A stretch of DNA of 64,000 bases from Cylindrospermum sp. NIES-4074 (GTDB lineage: Bacteria; Cyanobacteriota; Cyanobacteriia; Cyanobacteriales; Nostocaceae), in assembly GCA_003994795.1 (NCBI GenBank), contig AP018269.1, positions 4,303,677 through 4,367,676 of the forward strand, written 5' to 3'. Position numbers and translations under genes: made by a program. Shown here piece after piece: positions 52,582 to 61,044 of the stretch (within the stretch, counting starts at the first letter, position 1; each line of letters starts with the position of its first letter). Under the pieces are notes generated by a model. That model had not been told where the DNA came from. It made no database searches and saw only the letters and a list, made by a program, of their open reading frames with translations.

Positions 52582-52700
52582 CAGTGCTGAGTGCTGAGTG
52601 CTGAGTGCTGAGTGAGGAGTGGGGAGTGAGGAGTGTGGGGGGTGTGGGGAGTGTGAGGAGTGTGGGGGGTGTGGGGAGTGTTGAGTAAGGAGTAAGGAGT
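52582..52700. repeat. Compound heptanucleotide array (AGTGCTG, GGAGTGT, GTGTGGG)
   Basis: AGTGCTG units (52582-52618) pass into GGAGTGT/GTGTGGGG units up to about 52700, directly upstream of eboC. Two unrelated heptamer types in tandem suggest successive expansions. Confidence 0.85.
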
Positions 52701-52712
52701 GCTGGGTGATTT

Positions 52713-52821
52713 ATATCAAGTCCGGTTAATTACTTGTAATAAGTTTGGTCTTGTTAGTAATTGCTGTTTCCCAATTACCAATTACCAATTACCAATTACC
52801 AATTACCCATTACCCATTACC
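52713..52821 (+). repeat. Dispersed repeat, copy C
   Basis: ATATCAAGTCCGGTTAATTA, CTTGTAATAAGTTTGGTCTT, then AGTAATTGCTGTTTCCC and an AATTACC heptamer tail, as in copies A and B. It ends 5 bp from the eboB stop codon. Confidence 0.85.
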
Positions 52822-52825
52822 AAAC

Positions 52826-53731
52826 TTACTCAATCAACGCATATTTACGAATTGACTCTACCAGTGGTTCCTGTCCCCGTAGCACAGAATTATCATTGAA
52901 TATCTGTCGCTGATCGATGAGTGTGGAATTCAGCCAGTCTGATTCTTGTAATTGACCACTTTGGCTGTAAGCTGAAAGAGCATTTTGATAACAGACTGCT
53001 CGCACGGTAGCTGCTGGAATACCACGTTGCAGCATTAACTGAGCAGTCTTGGGTACAGCCAAAGGATCACTAATTCCCCAATCAGCACTACTGTCTACAA
53101 TGATGCGAGTGCTGCCATAGTGGCGTACTATTTCTACCATGCGAGCATTGCCCATTTTTGTGTTTGGGTAAATTGTGAATGCTGCCCAAAACCCCCGCTC
53201 TAGAACTTCTGCCACTGTCTCTTCATTGTTATGATCCACAATCACCCTCGATGGATTTAACCCATGTTCAATACAGACATCCATGCTGCGACTTGTACCC
53301 GCTTTTTTATCACGATGGGGTGTATGAATCATCACGAGCATATCAAATTCTTTTGCTAGTTCTAACTGTCTGCGGAAGTATTTATCTTCGGCTGGGGTCA
53401 TGTCGTCGTAGCCAATTTCACCGATCGCCACTACACCCTCTTTGCCCGCATATAATGGCAATAGTTCCATCACTTGTTCTGCTAAGGCTTCGTTATTGGC
53501 TTCTTTGGAGTTTAAGCCAATTGTGCAGTAGTGTTTGATACCGAACTGTGCAGCCCGGAATCTTTCCCAACCCACTAAGCTGCTGAAATAATCTTGGAAG
53601 GAGCCAACATTGGTACGGGGTTGTCCTAACCAGAACGCTGGCTCAATTACGGCTACAATGCCGGACTCGCGCATCATTTGATAATCGTTGGTTGTACGCG
53701 AACTCATGTGAATGTGGGGGTCAATAAACAT
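52826..53731 (-). CDS. eboB: EboB: TatD-family metal-dependent hydrolase
   Basis: The 301-residue amidohydrolase-type barrel has the metal ligands in order: DPHIH (4-8), AIGEIGYDD, MLVMIHTPH, RVIVDHNNEE and IIVDSSADWGI. TatD relatives are often called DNases, but EboB lies in the ebo set needed for moving scytonemin precursors and probably works on a small metabolite. It is between eboA (51-bp gap) and eboC (247-bp gap, filled with repeats). Confidence 0.9.
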   Translation of the reverse strand: MFIDPHIHMSSRTTNDYQMMRESGIVAVIEPAFWLGQPRTNVGSFQDYFSSLVGWERFRAAQFGIKHYCTIGLNSKEANNEALAEQVMELLPLYAGKEGVVAIGEIGYDDMTPAEDKYFRRQLELAKEFDMLVMIHTPHRDKKAGTSRSMDVCIEHGLNPSRVIVDHNNEETVAEVLERGFWAAFTIYPNTKMGNARMVEIVRHYGSTRIIVDSSADWGISDPLAVPKTAQLMLQRGIPAATVRAVCYQNALSAYSQSGQLQESDWLNSTLIDQRQIFNDNSVLRGQEPLVESIRKYALIE

Positions 53732-53782
53732 TATTTTCCCTGGTATTAATACTAGTATTTGGGAAGTTTGAGGTTAATAAAT

Positions 53783-54682
53783 TTACTTGATTTGGGATAT
53801 GAAGTTAAAATTGCTCCAAGTCAAAATTCCTGAGTGTATGGACGCTTGTAAATCTGGGTAATTGGCCAGGAGAACTTGAGCTTGGGGTAATGGACAATCA
53901 GCACAAGCAAGGGCAGCAGCAGCTTGTTGAATTGGATCTGGGTCTTTCAGCGATCGCGCTAAATCTCCTAAAATGGTGATGTCGGCAAATGGCCCCACTA
54001 ACCGCCAAAGTTCGGCAGGCACTGAGCGGTTAGCACTCTGGCGTTCGTGGGCATAGTCAATTAACATCCTGGCTAACTTGCGGTTAGCACGAAAATCAAG
54101 ACCTTGAATTAGATGTAGAGAACTGCCCACAAACAAAGCTTTGAGCACCATCTGGTTCCATGCTAGGTTGTCAAGATATTGTGCTGGATAGGGATTTCGG
54201 AGTGCGATCGCATTAAAGACTGATGTCATATTGCTGCGAACTCCTTCAGCAGCGCGAATACGGAGCTTTTCTGGGTAAGGCAGCAAGGGTAAGGCTTGAT
54301 ATAGCGTCACCAATTCTCCTACATCGGCAGTTGCAAATACTGGCTCTAGGATGTGTAAATACTTTTGAGCATCCTCTTGTGGGAGAGCCAGCACTAGTAA
54401 TGTGCGAGCGGCTTGATCTACGCTCCAATGACCAGGGAACCAACCTATTTGCATTGTTGAGGCTGTTTTCAGGTCTTGTGCAGTTAGCTCAAGTGGCTTT
54501 TTGCCTGTATAGCGGGACACCGCACTGAAAGCCCTAAAGAACTCTCGACCGGTGACACCGCTATTAATCTGCTCTCTTTTTTCATCTAGCCAGGTAACAA
54601 CTTCCTGAGTAACTTTCTGTGAAATCCAGTGACGTAGTAAGTTACTAATACTGGTTAGTTTGAGATAAATTCCAGCAGACAT
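53783..54682 (-). CDS. eboA: EboA: metabolite traffic protein
   Basis: The 299-residue protein is largely alpha-helical, with Leu/Ala-rich helices (QAARTLLVLALP, IQQAAAALACADCPLPQ) and no membrane or catalytic motif I can name. The start is put at the ATG at 54682 (MSAGIYLKL) with GGAG about 11 bp upstream; a longer frame begins in an A/T-rich repeat. EboA homologues are known only from ebo clusters. Identification rests on position before eboB and eboC and on family resemblance. Upstream lies a 717-bp gap, so an ebo promoter is likely there. Confidence 0.85.
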   Translation of the reverse strand: MSAGIYLKLTSISNLLRHWISQKVTQEVVTWLDEKREQINSGVTGREFFRAFSAVSRYTGKKPLELTAQDLKTASTMQIGWFPGHWSVDQAARTLLVLALPQEDAQKYLHILEPVFATADVGELVTLYQALPLLPYPEKLRIRAAEGVRSNMTSVFNAIALRNPYPAQYLDNLAWNQMVLKALFVGSSLHLIQGLDFRANRKLARMLIDYAHERQSANRSVPAELWRLVGPFADITILGDLARSLKDPDPIQQAAAALACADCPLPQAQVLLANYPDLQASIHSGILTWSNFNFISQIK

Positions 54683-55399
54683 AACAACTTTAACTCCAAT
54701 TAAAAATGAACAATTAAAAATTAAAAAAGGATACAGAGCCAATGAATTCATTTAGGGACAACAAGGAAAAATGTATTTACCAGACACGCAGCGCGATCGC
54801 CTTTGGCGTCTCGTAGAGAGAAATACGGCGTCCTTGCTTCCAGTCCCTAAATTTATTTATGGGGATTTTAATTTTTAATTCTTAATTTTTAATTTTTAAT
54901 TCCCTGAATGGGTTGACTCATCAGTACTGATGAGTCAGTTCCTAACAAGACTTACGCAAGAACTCTCTGAAACTCTTATTCCTTTGTGACGGCAGTCGCT
55001 ACAACGGGGGGAACCCCACGCCAGTTGCTTTAAGCTGAACTTCCCCCGTGCGGATGTACTAAAAATGCTCGAAACCCTTGTTGCATAATGGTTCTAGACT
55101 GGAAACCCTAAAAAACTGTACCCATGTAATGTCTGCATCTACAGGTACATCTGTGGTAAACTCTAGATTGGGGGATCAACGCCTCAAATTCGCTCCGCAA
55201 GCCCCTTTGGCAGTTTGTACCCAGTAGAGCGACACAAAAAAACTTTGAAAGTCGCTCTGTGTAGGCATTAGCTTTTTTTGCGTGGGGGGAACTTCAGTTT
55301 AAGTCGGGAAACCCGCCCAACGCACTGGCTCCGCAACGCGCTGCCTCTCCTTTGTGTCCTTTGCGGTTCGTTTGATCATGATGAAAGCGTAAGTCCTGC
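54683..55399. other. Long intergenic region between scyF and eboA
   Basis: This 717-bp region has two A/T-rich repeat blocks with opposite AATTAAAAATT orientation (54700-54730 and 54868-54902), a HIP1-containing repeat near 54795, a CGGGAAACCCGCCCAACGCA dispersed repeat near 55307-55330 and a CCTTTGCGGTTCG fragment near 55356. It separates the scy genes from the ebo genes and may contain a promoter. No gene or RNA recognised. Confidence 0.5.
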
Positions 55400-56515
55400 C
55401 TAATCTAAATTGATGGCTGTCTGTTGCTGTCTATTTTTGCGTAATTTGACAGTAGCAACCCCCATCCCTAGCAACGCTAAACCTAATGCTGAAGCTGGTT
55501 CAGGGACTTCAGTTCTACCCTCTACGTTCAACACCTGGATGCGACCTTGGAAGAAATCGCCCACATACAGTTTGCCATTGTCATAGTGTGCCCCAGCAGT
55601 CCAGTTAAATGTACCTGGTGTGAGGTCAAGAGGATTACCTACAGGTGGCCCATCTGAGGCAGGAGGTGTTGCTGCCGCAGCAACACCATAGGTAGAGAGG
55701 AAGTTACCGTTTTTATCGAATACCTGGACGCGGCTATTGATAGAATCAGCTACATAAACATTATCGTATTCGTCCACTTCGACGCCTATTGGCTGCTGAA
55801 ACTCCCCCAGTCCAGTTCCAGGGCTGCCAAATGCCAAAAGGGGATTACCTTCAGGATCAAGTACTTGAATACGGTTGTTATATTGGTCAGCTACAAAGAT
55901 ATTTCCAGATGTTGGGGAAACTGATATGCCTGCTGGCCCTACAAACTGTCCAGGTGCATTGCCATTACTGCCAATTGTTTTGATCAGGTTATCGTTTTGA
56001 TCGAATACCTGGATGTAGTCGTTGCTAAAATCAGTGATGTACAAATTGCCAGACTTATCAAATGATAAACCACCTGGCCCGAAGAAGCTCCTACCCTCTA
56101 CCCGCTCGCCAAATTTGGCAAAAGATTTGAGATAGTTTCCTTGGCTATCGAAGACATTAATGCGGCTGTTGAAAACATCACCCACATACAGGTTTCCATT
56201 CAGGGGATTGAATTTTAGGTCAGCTGGTTCTCGAAACTGTCCCGGCCCTTCGCCCTTGCTACCAATGATTTTTTGCAAGTTGCCATTTTGATCAAAAACC
56301 TGGACGCGATCGTTACCACCATCACTTATATAGACATTCCCTGTTGTATCATCCACCGTTATCCCCTGTGGCACATACAGCTGCCCAGGTTCAGAACCAG
56401 GGCTACCAATACTGCGATCGTAGCTTAAGGTTACGGACAAGGCTTGGGCCGCTGTAGCTAACACCATAAATCCGGCACTGAGAATGGTAATTGAGAGGTT
56501 TTTTACTGATCCCAT
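55400..56515 (-). CDS. scyF: ScyF: exported NHL-repeat protein with PEP-CTERM tail
   Basis: The 371-residue protein has a signal peptide (LSITILSAGFMVLATAAQALS) and about six NHL repeats (patterns such as GNVYISDGGNDRVQVFDQNG and GNLYVGDVFNSRINVFDSQG) that should form a beta-propeller. The C-terminus has VPEPASALGLALLGMG and a basic end (KLRKNR), a PEP-CTERM sorting signal. ScyF lies in all scytonemin clusters and is thought to act outside the cytoplasm on late steps or polymer handling; its reaction is unknown. It follows scyE. Confidence 0.93.
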   Translation of the reverse strand: MGSVKNLSITILSAGFMVLATAAQALSVTLSYDRSIGSPGSEPGQLYVPQGITVDDTTGNVYISDGGNDRVQVFDQNGNLQKIIGSKGEGPGQFREPADLKFNPLNGNLYVGDVFNSRINVFDSQGNYLKSFAKFGERVEGRSFFGPGGLSFDKSGNLYITDFSNDYIQVFDQNDNLIKTIGSNGNAPGQFVGPAGISVSPTSGNIFVADQYNNRIQVLDPEGNPLLAFGSPGTGLGEFQQPIGVEVDEYDNVYVADSINSRVQVFDKNGNFLSTYGVAAAATPPASDGPPVGNPLDLTPGTFNWTAGAHYDNGKLYVGDFFQGRIQVLNVEGRTEVPEPASALGLALLGMGVATVKLRKNRQQQTAINLD

Positions 56516-56592
56516 AATTTTGCAGTCCTGTCTGTGTAGGTTGGATGAATTTGTAGTAAGGCTCTAGAACCTTACTACTAGCCAAAATCGAA

Positions 56593-56622
56593 AGTAGTTT
56601 TAGATGATCTCTGCCTTAGCTT
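56593..56622. repeat. Duplicated tail of scyE
   Basis: GTAGTTTTAGATGATCTCTG plus CCTTAGCTT resembles 56726-56755, which encodes the end of scyE (KAEIN and stop). The two copies are about 133 bp apart and flank a MITE-like element. Confidence 0.6.
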
Positions 56623-56690
56623 TGTAGGGTGCATCAGATGCCGAAAATCTGTTGATTGTTACGGAATTATTGAGTCTGACGCACCCTACA
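56623..56690. repeat. TGTAGGGTGC inverted-repeat element, copy 3
   Basis: A 68-bp element with TGTAGGGTGCATCAG at the left and CTGACGCACCCTACA at the right, inverted repeats matching at 14 of 15 positions. The interior is unlike the A/T blocks of copies 1 and 2. Confidence 0.8.
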
Positions 56691-56733
56691 AGAGACATTG
56701 AGTGTGACGCTTCTTACGTAAGTCCTGATAGTT

Positions 56734-58077
56734 TTAGTTGATCTCTGCCTTAGCTAATCCTTTGCCGTATTTGTGCTTAAGCATTGAAGCTACCCCTAAA
56801 GCACCAGCAGCCATCAGACCCATTGCAGAATTAGGTTCAGGGACTTTTGCGGCTCTCGGATCAATCTTGATGACTTGTCCTGTCTTTGCAAGTCTAGCTC
56901 GGTTTGAGATATATAAATTACCATCCGGGCCATAAGTGATGCCAGAAGCAGCCTCTAGTCCATCACCATTCCAGACAATTTCGCGAGTGCCATCAGGGGC
57001 TATTTTGATTAAAGAGCCACTAATATCACCTGTGATAATACCGCCCTGTTGAATTTCTTTCCATTCGGCATTATTGATATGCTGCAATGCATACAAGTTG
57101 CCCTCAGGGTCGTATGCCACACCAGTCAGCTGAGTAAAGCCATCAGCGATGGTTTCTATTGACGACAAATCATCGCTAACTTTAAAGATGCGGGCTTCAC
57201 CTTCTGGATAAGGAAAGTAAGTGTATTCACTGACTGTTAAACTGCCGTCGGGAGCAATTGCAATGCCTGTGGGTACTGATTGGTTTGATACCGGAAGACC
57301 ATTAGGAGCTTTTGTATAACCTGGGGGTAATGGTGCGCCTCCTGTTGGGTCTACTATTCCCTCAGGAAGGGTGGGAAATTGGAGTTTATCTGGTGGTATC
57401 AATTTATCCGGTAGCGTAGCTACATTCTTAATCCCGCTACCATCAAGTCCCACTGAATAGATCGTGTTTCCACCCCCGTCAACAACATAACCAATATCAC
57501 CTTTAATTGCCAGAGCGTAGGGGTTGGTAATTACATCAGTACCATCAGGATTATTGCTAGCTTCATATTTACCAAAATCGGCAAGACTTGTCAATGACTT
57601 GGTGTTTAAGTCGAGTTTATATAGTTGTGCTAGTGATGGGCTTTTTAAGACAGTATCACGCTTGGTCGGATCGCCAGCAAAACCCGCTAAATAATAAGCG
57701 TTTCCTTGAGAATCAAATTTGATATCGGCAGGGCCTCCAGCTTGTTCCCCAGAAGGTGTTAATGCTAGAGATGCAAGATTACTAACTACAGTTTCTTTTT
57801 TACCGTCCGGTGTAATCTTGATAATAGAACCAGTATCACCAGCGCATAAAGGAATATATTGGGCGCTAGGTGATGTAATGCATCTTCCATCTTTTCCGTC
57901 GCCACCCCGACCACTCTCTGTCACATAAAGACTGCCGTCAGGAGCAAAGCCTATATTCCGTGGGTTATCTAGACCGTCAGCAATTACTGACAAAGAAGCA
58001 GCTTGGGCAGCTTTTGTTCCAGAAACAGCAGCAATACAAAAAGTGCAAAGTACAAAGGTCAATGACTTGAGTTTCAT
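56734..58077 (-). CDS. scyE: ScyE: exported beta-propeller protein of the ScyD/ScyE family
   Basis: The 447-residue protein has a signal peptide (KSLTFVLCTFCIAAVSGTKA-type). A ScyD-family propeller follows with recurrent strands (ADGLDNPRNIGFAPDGSLYV, SGITYGPDGNLYISNRARLA). The C-terminus has VPEPNSAMGLMAAGALG and a basic end, a PEP-CTERM signal. It is a paralogue of ScyD. Members of this family occur in scytonemin clusters and are presumed periplasmic; the need for each in scytonemin assembly is not clear. The 250-bp gap from scyD suggests possible separate control. Confidence 0.93.
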   Translation of the reverse strand: MKLKSLTFVLCTFCIAAVSGTKAAQAASLSVIADGLDNPRNIGFAPDGSLYVTESGRGGDGKDGRCITSPSAQYIPLCAGDTGSIIKITPDGKKETVVSNLASLALTPSGEQAGGPADIKFDSQGNAYYLAGFAGDPTKRDTVLKSPSLAQLYKLDLNTKSLTSLADFGKYEASNNPDGTDVITNPYALAIKGDIGYVVDGGGNTIYSVGLDGSGIKNVATLPDKLIPPDKLQFPTLPEGIVDPTGGAPLPPGYTKAPNGLPVSNQSVPTGIAIAPDGSLTVSEYTYFPYPEGEARIFKVSDDLSSIETIADGFTQLTGVAYDPEGNLYALQHINNAEWKEIQQGGIITGDISGSLIKIAPDGTREIVWNGDGLEAASGITYGPDGNLYISNRARLAKTGQVIKIDPRAAKVPEPNSAMGLMAAGALGVASMLKHKYGKGLAKAEIN

Positions 58078-58327
58078 ACTATTTGAGATTGAAAGTTAGT
58101 AATTGGTGGAAATTTGTCTGGTTTTAAAGACCATGAATCCTATCTCTTGTGAATGCAGGGGATAATGCCCTCAGGACTTACGCAAAATGATGATCAGATG
58201 TCGTCGTGCATATAACTTGCAAGGTTCCAAAACCCCACAGTCGGTCAAGGGAAGTTGAATGATTCTTCCCCTACCTCATGCCCTATGCGATCGCACGCAG
58301 CGTCTCCAAGAAAAGGGCATTGACGGA

Positions 58328-59581
58328 TTAATGGGGTTTGGTGACTCTGTTCTTTCGCAAGTAAGCCAGGCCCAAAGTGCCGAGTGTTAATGCGCCTAAT
58401 GCAACGTTAGGTTCAGGGACAGACCTGATATTTTCAATTCTGAGAATCTGTCCTTGACCGGGGCGATCGCCTCGGTTTGTAATGTAAATAGCCCCATCAG
58501 AGCCAATAGTCAAAGCACTAGCTGACTCTAATCCATTACCACTGAGGATAGTTGTGCGAGTACCATCAGCAGCTATTTGAATTAAAGAGCTATCTAGATT
58601 ACCCTTCCAAGCTGACTGATTGGCGTACTGCAATACATACAAATTACCCGCAGTGTCGAATTCCAAGTCTGTCAGTTGGGTAAAGCCGTCTGCATAGACT
58701 GTTGGTTTCTCATCAGCACCAACTCGATAGATTTTGGCTCCACCTTCTGGAAAGGGAAAACCAGTAAATTGGCTGACGTAATAAGCGCCGTCTGGGCCTT
58801 TTGTCACACTCGAAGGTACTGATTGCGCTGCAAACTCTAGCGGTGTTTCACTTTGAGATGGCACTTGTGCCGGTTCATTGGATGGGGAACCAGCAGGTGG
58901 GAAGACTGGATTTGTTAATATCTCTTGGGGAAAGGTGGCAATTGCTTGCAGATTACTGCCATCTGTTTTCACCTTGAGCAAGTCGTTTGCACCTGCATCA
59001 ACTACAACTAGATTATCGCCATCTATTAATAAACCTAATGGATTGCTACCTACATCACTACCGTCGGGATTGTTGGCAAGTTCATAGTTAGCTAGATCGG
59101 CAACACTAGTCCACAATTTAGCATTAAAGTCAGGAGTGATGATTTTTCCTAAATCAGTGTCACCTAAATTGCGATCGCGAAATGCTGGATTAGCTGCATA
59201 CCCAATCAAAACATAAGGTTTACCTGCGGCGTCAAATTGGATATCGCGAGGGCCTGCGGCTCCAGTACCATCTGGTAAGGCTAAGGAAGGAAGTCCTGTA
59301 AGTATTCGCTCTTGCTTACCGTTCCCAATTCTAGTAACTGCACCAGTTGTGCCATAGCATAAATCATCGCCTTGACCACTTGGTGGTGGAACACAAGCGC
59401 TACTTCCTCCGGTTCCTGCCTCAGTGACATAGAGATTACCATCAGCACCAAAGCTCAACCCTCCAGCATTATCAAGACCTTCGGCAATTACTGAAAAGGA
59501 TGCAGCTTTCGCAGCTTTGATTCCAGAAAAAGTGGCAACACAAAAAGTGAGCAAAGTGATAGTAAATTGCTTCAGTTTCAT
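58328..59581 (-). CDS. scyD: ScyD: exported beta-propeller protein
   Basis: The 417-residue protein has a signal peptide (QFTITLLTFCVATFSGIKAA), a ScyD-family propeller (AEGLDNAGGLSFGADGNLYV, ASALTIGSDGAIYITNRGDR) and a PEP-CTERM tail (VPEPNVALGALTLGTLGLA followed by RKNR). It aligns with ScyE across its length, so the pair arose by duplication. Deletion work in Nostoc punctiforme suggests ScyD is not strictly needed for scytonemin, while ScyE and ScyF matter in later steps; I recall this only in outline. Confidence 0.93.
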   Translation of the reverse strand: MKLKQFTITLLTFCVATFSGIKAAKAASFSVIAEGLDNAGGLSFGADGNLYVTEAGTGGSSACVPPPSGQGDDLCYGTTGAVTRIGNGKQERILTGLPSLALPDGTGAAGPRDIQFDAAGKPYVLIGYAANPAFRDRNLGDTDLGKIITPDFNAKLWTSVADLANYELANNPDGSDVGSNPLGLLIDGDNLVVVDAGANDLLKVKTDGSNLQAIATFPQEILTNPVFPPAGSPSNEPAQVPSQSETPLEFAAQSVPSSVTKGPDGAYYVSQFTGFPFPEGGAKIYRVGADEKPTVYADGFTQLTDLEFDTAGNLYVLQYANQSAWKGNLDSSLIQIAADGTRTTILSGNGLESASALTIGSDGAIYITNRGDRPGQGQILRIENIRSVPEPNVALGALTLGTLGLAYLRKNRVTKPH

Positions 59582-60029
59582 ATTTTGTCCTTTGTCCTAT
59601 CCCTTTTATTTTTCTCTGCTCAAAGAAAAATAGATAAAAAAAATGAAGGTATCCTCACACAGGGATTATGGACTAGAAATCGAAAACGAATTTCCTACCT
59701 TCAAAAATAATTAATCCTCTTGCAAAAATCAATATTATTAATATTAAACCACAGATAAACACAGATAAACACAGATATTTTTTCGGTATTCATCATATTT
59801 AACGAGGACTTTTGCAAGAAGTTTATTGACCAATGACCGAATTTTAGATTTTAAATTTGGGATTTTGGATTAAAGATTCAATAAGGGTGACAATCCACCG
59901 AATTTATACTCGCTCTGCGAGAAGCAAGCTATGTGAAAGCAATCTCAAATCCCCAATCTAAAATTAAATGACAAGCATCTGACTTGATTACTGGGGTCAA
60001 TCTAAAATCTAAAATCCAAAATTGTTTGA
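59582..60029. other. Intergenic region between scyC and scyD
   Basis: These 448 bp contain a short tandem repeat of AACACAGAT units (about 59744-59780, also seen near 34665 and 48558). Two related A/T-rich motifs (TTTTAGATTTTAAATTTGGG and TCTAAAATCTAAAATCCAAA) near 59842 and 60000 could pair. No gene seen. Confidence 0.5.
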
Positions 60030-60980
60030 CTAATGACTTTGTGGTATGTAGCTCATTCCCCGGTCAAATGACTTCAGGTTGCCAGCTTTAGCTTCGAGTA
60101 GGCGTTTGATGTTCATGCTTTCGGCACCAAAGTCCTCAATTTGAAGTTTGCCGTGAGCGGGAGGTTCATCTGCTTTCCAAAAAGTTATTCGATGCAAGAT
60201 AAAACCGGGAGCTTCCGGGTCTCCGAAAGCATAAGATGTGGGAATTAGCAGTGCTACAGAGCGCTGATAAAATTCATGGACAGGATAGAAGTATTCCTGT
60301 TCCAGCAAATAGTATTTGCTCAGAGTATGTAACCGCAGAGAAACTTTTACCTTTTGGTCATATTCATCTTTGAATTCACCTGATTCAGCGGTAATCTCAC
60401 CATCAGGACGAAGTAGATGCGCCCAGTCATCTATATTCCGCAAGTCTTTTAAGTATTCAACTCCAATGTCAACTGGGGCATCAACATAGATGGTGTCTGT
60501 ATCAATAAAGTAGCGTCCTTTAGCTGCTGCGGTACGACCGGCTTTACGTTCTAAAATGCCTTTGAGCGAACGACATTCGGAAGTGTGAACAGTATGAATC
60601 CCCTGCATAATCATCTGAGTTTGTCGTTTGGGATCGACAAAACTTAGCCAGTGAAAGTATACACCCTTTTCATCTGTTCCCGGCTCGATATAGTCGGGAG
60701 GAAAAAGCAAGACAGGATAAACCTGAAAATATTTCTGATACTCAAATCCGCAGTGCCATTCAATGCCATAAAAAAGGTGGTTTTCTAGCTTTTTAACGTG
60801 ATAATAGAGATATTTGTGATAGCCAGATGCAGTTCCCAACCAAGTATCTTCGTCAACTTGCTCTTTCATCCGGCTAAACAATGTCCAATCATCCAAGTTT
60901 TTTAAACTACAAAGATAGTCGAAAGCATTTTCCGGTGACGTTGCGATATAAGCTGATGTTGCAAAGGTATTTTTTTCCAC
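60030..60980 (-). CDS. scyC: ScyC: scytonemin precursor cyclase
   Basis: This 316-residue cytoplasmic protein, unique to scytonemin-type clusters, converts the ScyA product to the tricyclic ketone by cyclisation with loss of CO2. It starts at a GTG with AAGGAG 6 bp upstream. Two halves resemble each other: FDYLCSLKNLDDW (20-32) matches VEYLKDLRNIDDW (174-186), and SLKGILERKAG (138-148) matches NIKRLLEAKAG (290-300). This looks like a duplicated START/SRPBCC-like fold. It follows scyB by 64 bp, so the first three enzymes are probably on one transcript. Confidence 0.95.
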   Translation of the reverse strand: MEKNTFATSAYIATSPENAFDYLCSLKNLDDWTLFSRMKEQVDEDTWLGTASGYHKYLYYHVKKLENHLFYGIEWHCGFEYQKYFQVYPVLLFPPDYIEPGTDEKGVYFHWLSFVDPKRQTQMIMQGIHTVHTSECRSLKGILERKAGRTAAAKGRYFIDTDTIYVDAPVDIGVEYLKDLRNIDDWAHLLRPDGEITAESGEFKDEYDQKVKVSLRLHTLSKYYLLEQEYFYPVHEFYQRSVALLIPTSYAFGDPEAPGFILHRITFWKADEPPAHGKLQIEDFGAESMNIKRLLEAKAGNLKSFDRGMSYIPQSH

Positions 60981-61044
60981 TATTTACTCCTTAGTTTAAC
61001 AGCCATTAGCTCACTATAGGCAATTTAAAATTAGCAATTAACAA

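Noticed and set aside
54683-54751. Longer EboA start (SLALYPFLIFNCSFLIG) that looks like a signal peptide
   Set aside because: The extra residues are a translated A/T-rich repeat; the ATG at 54682 has a GGAG upstream.
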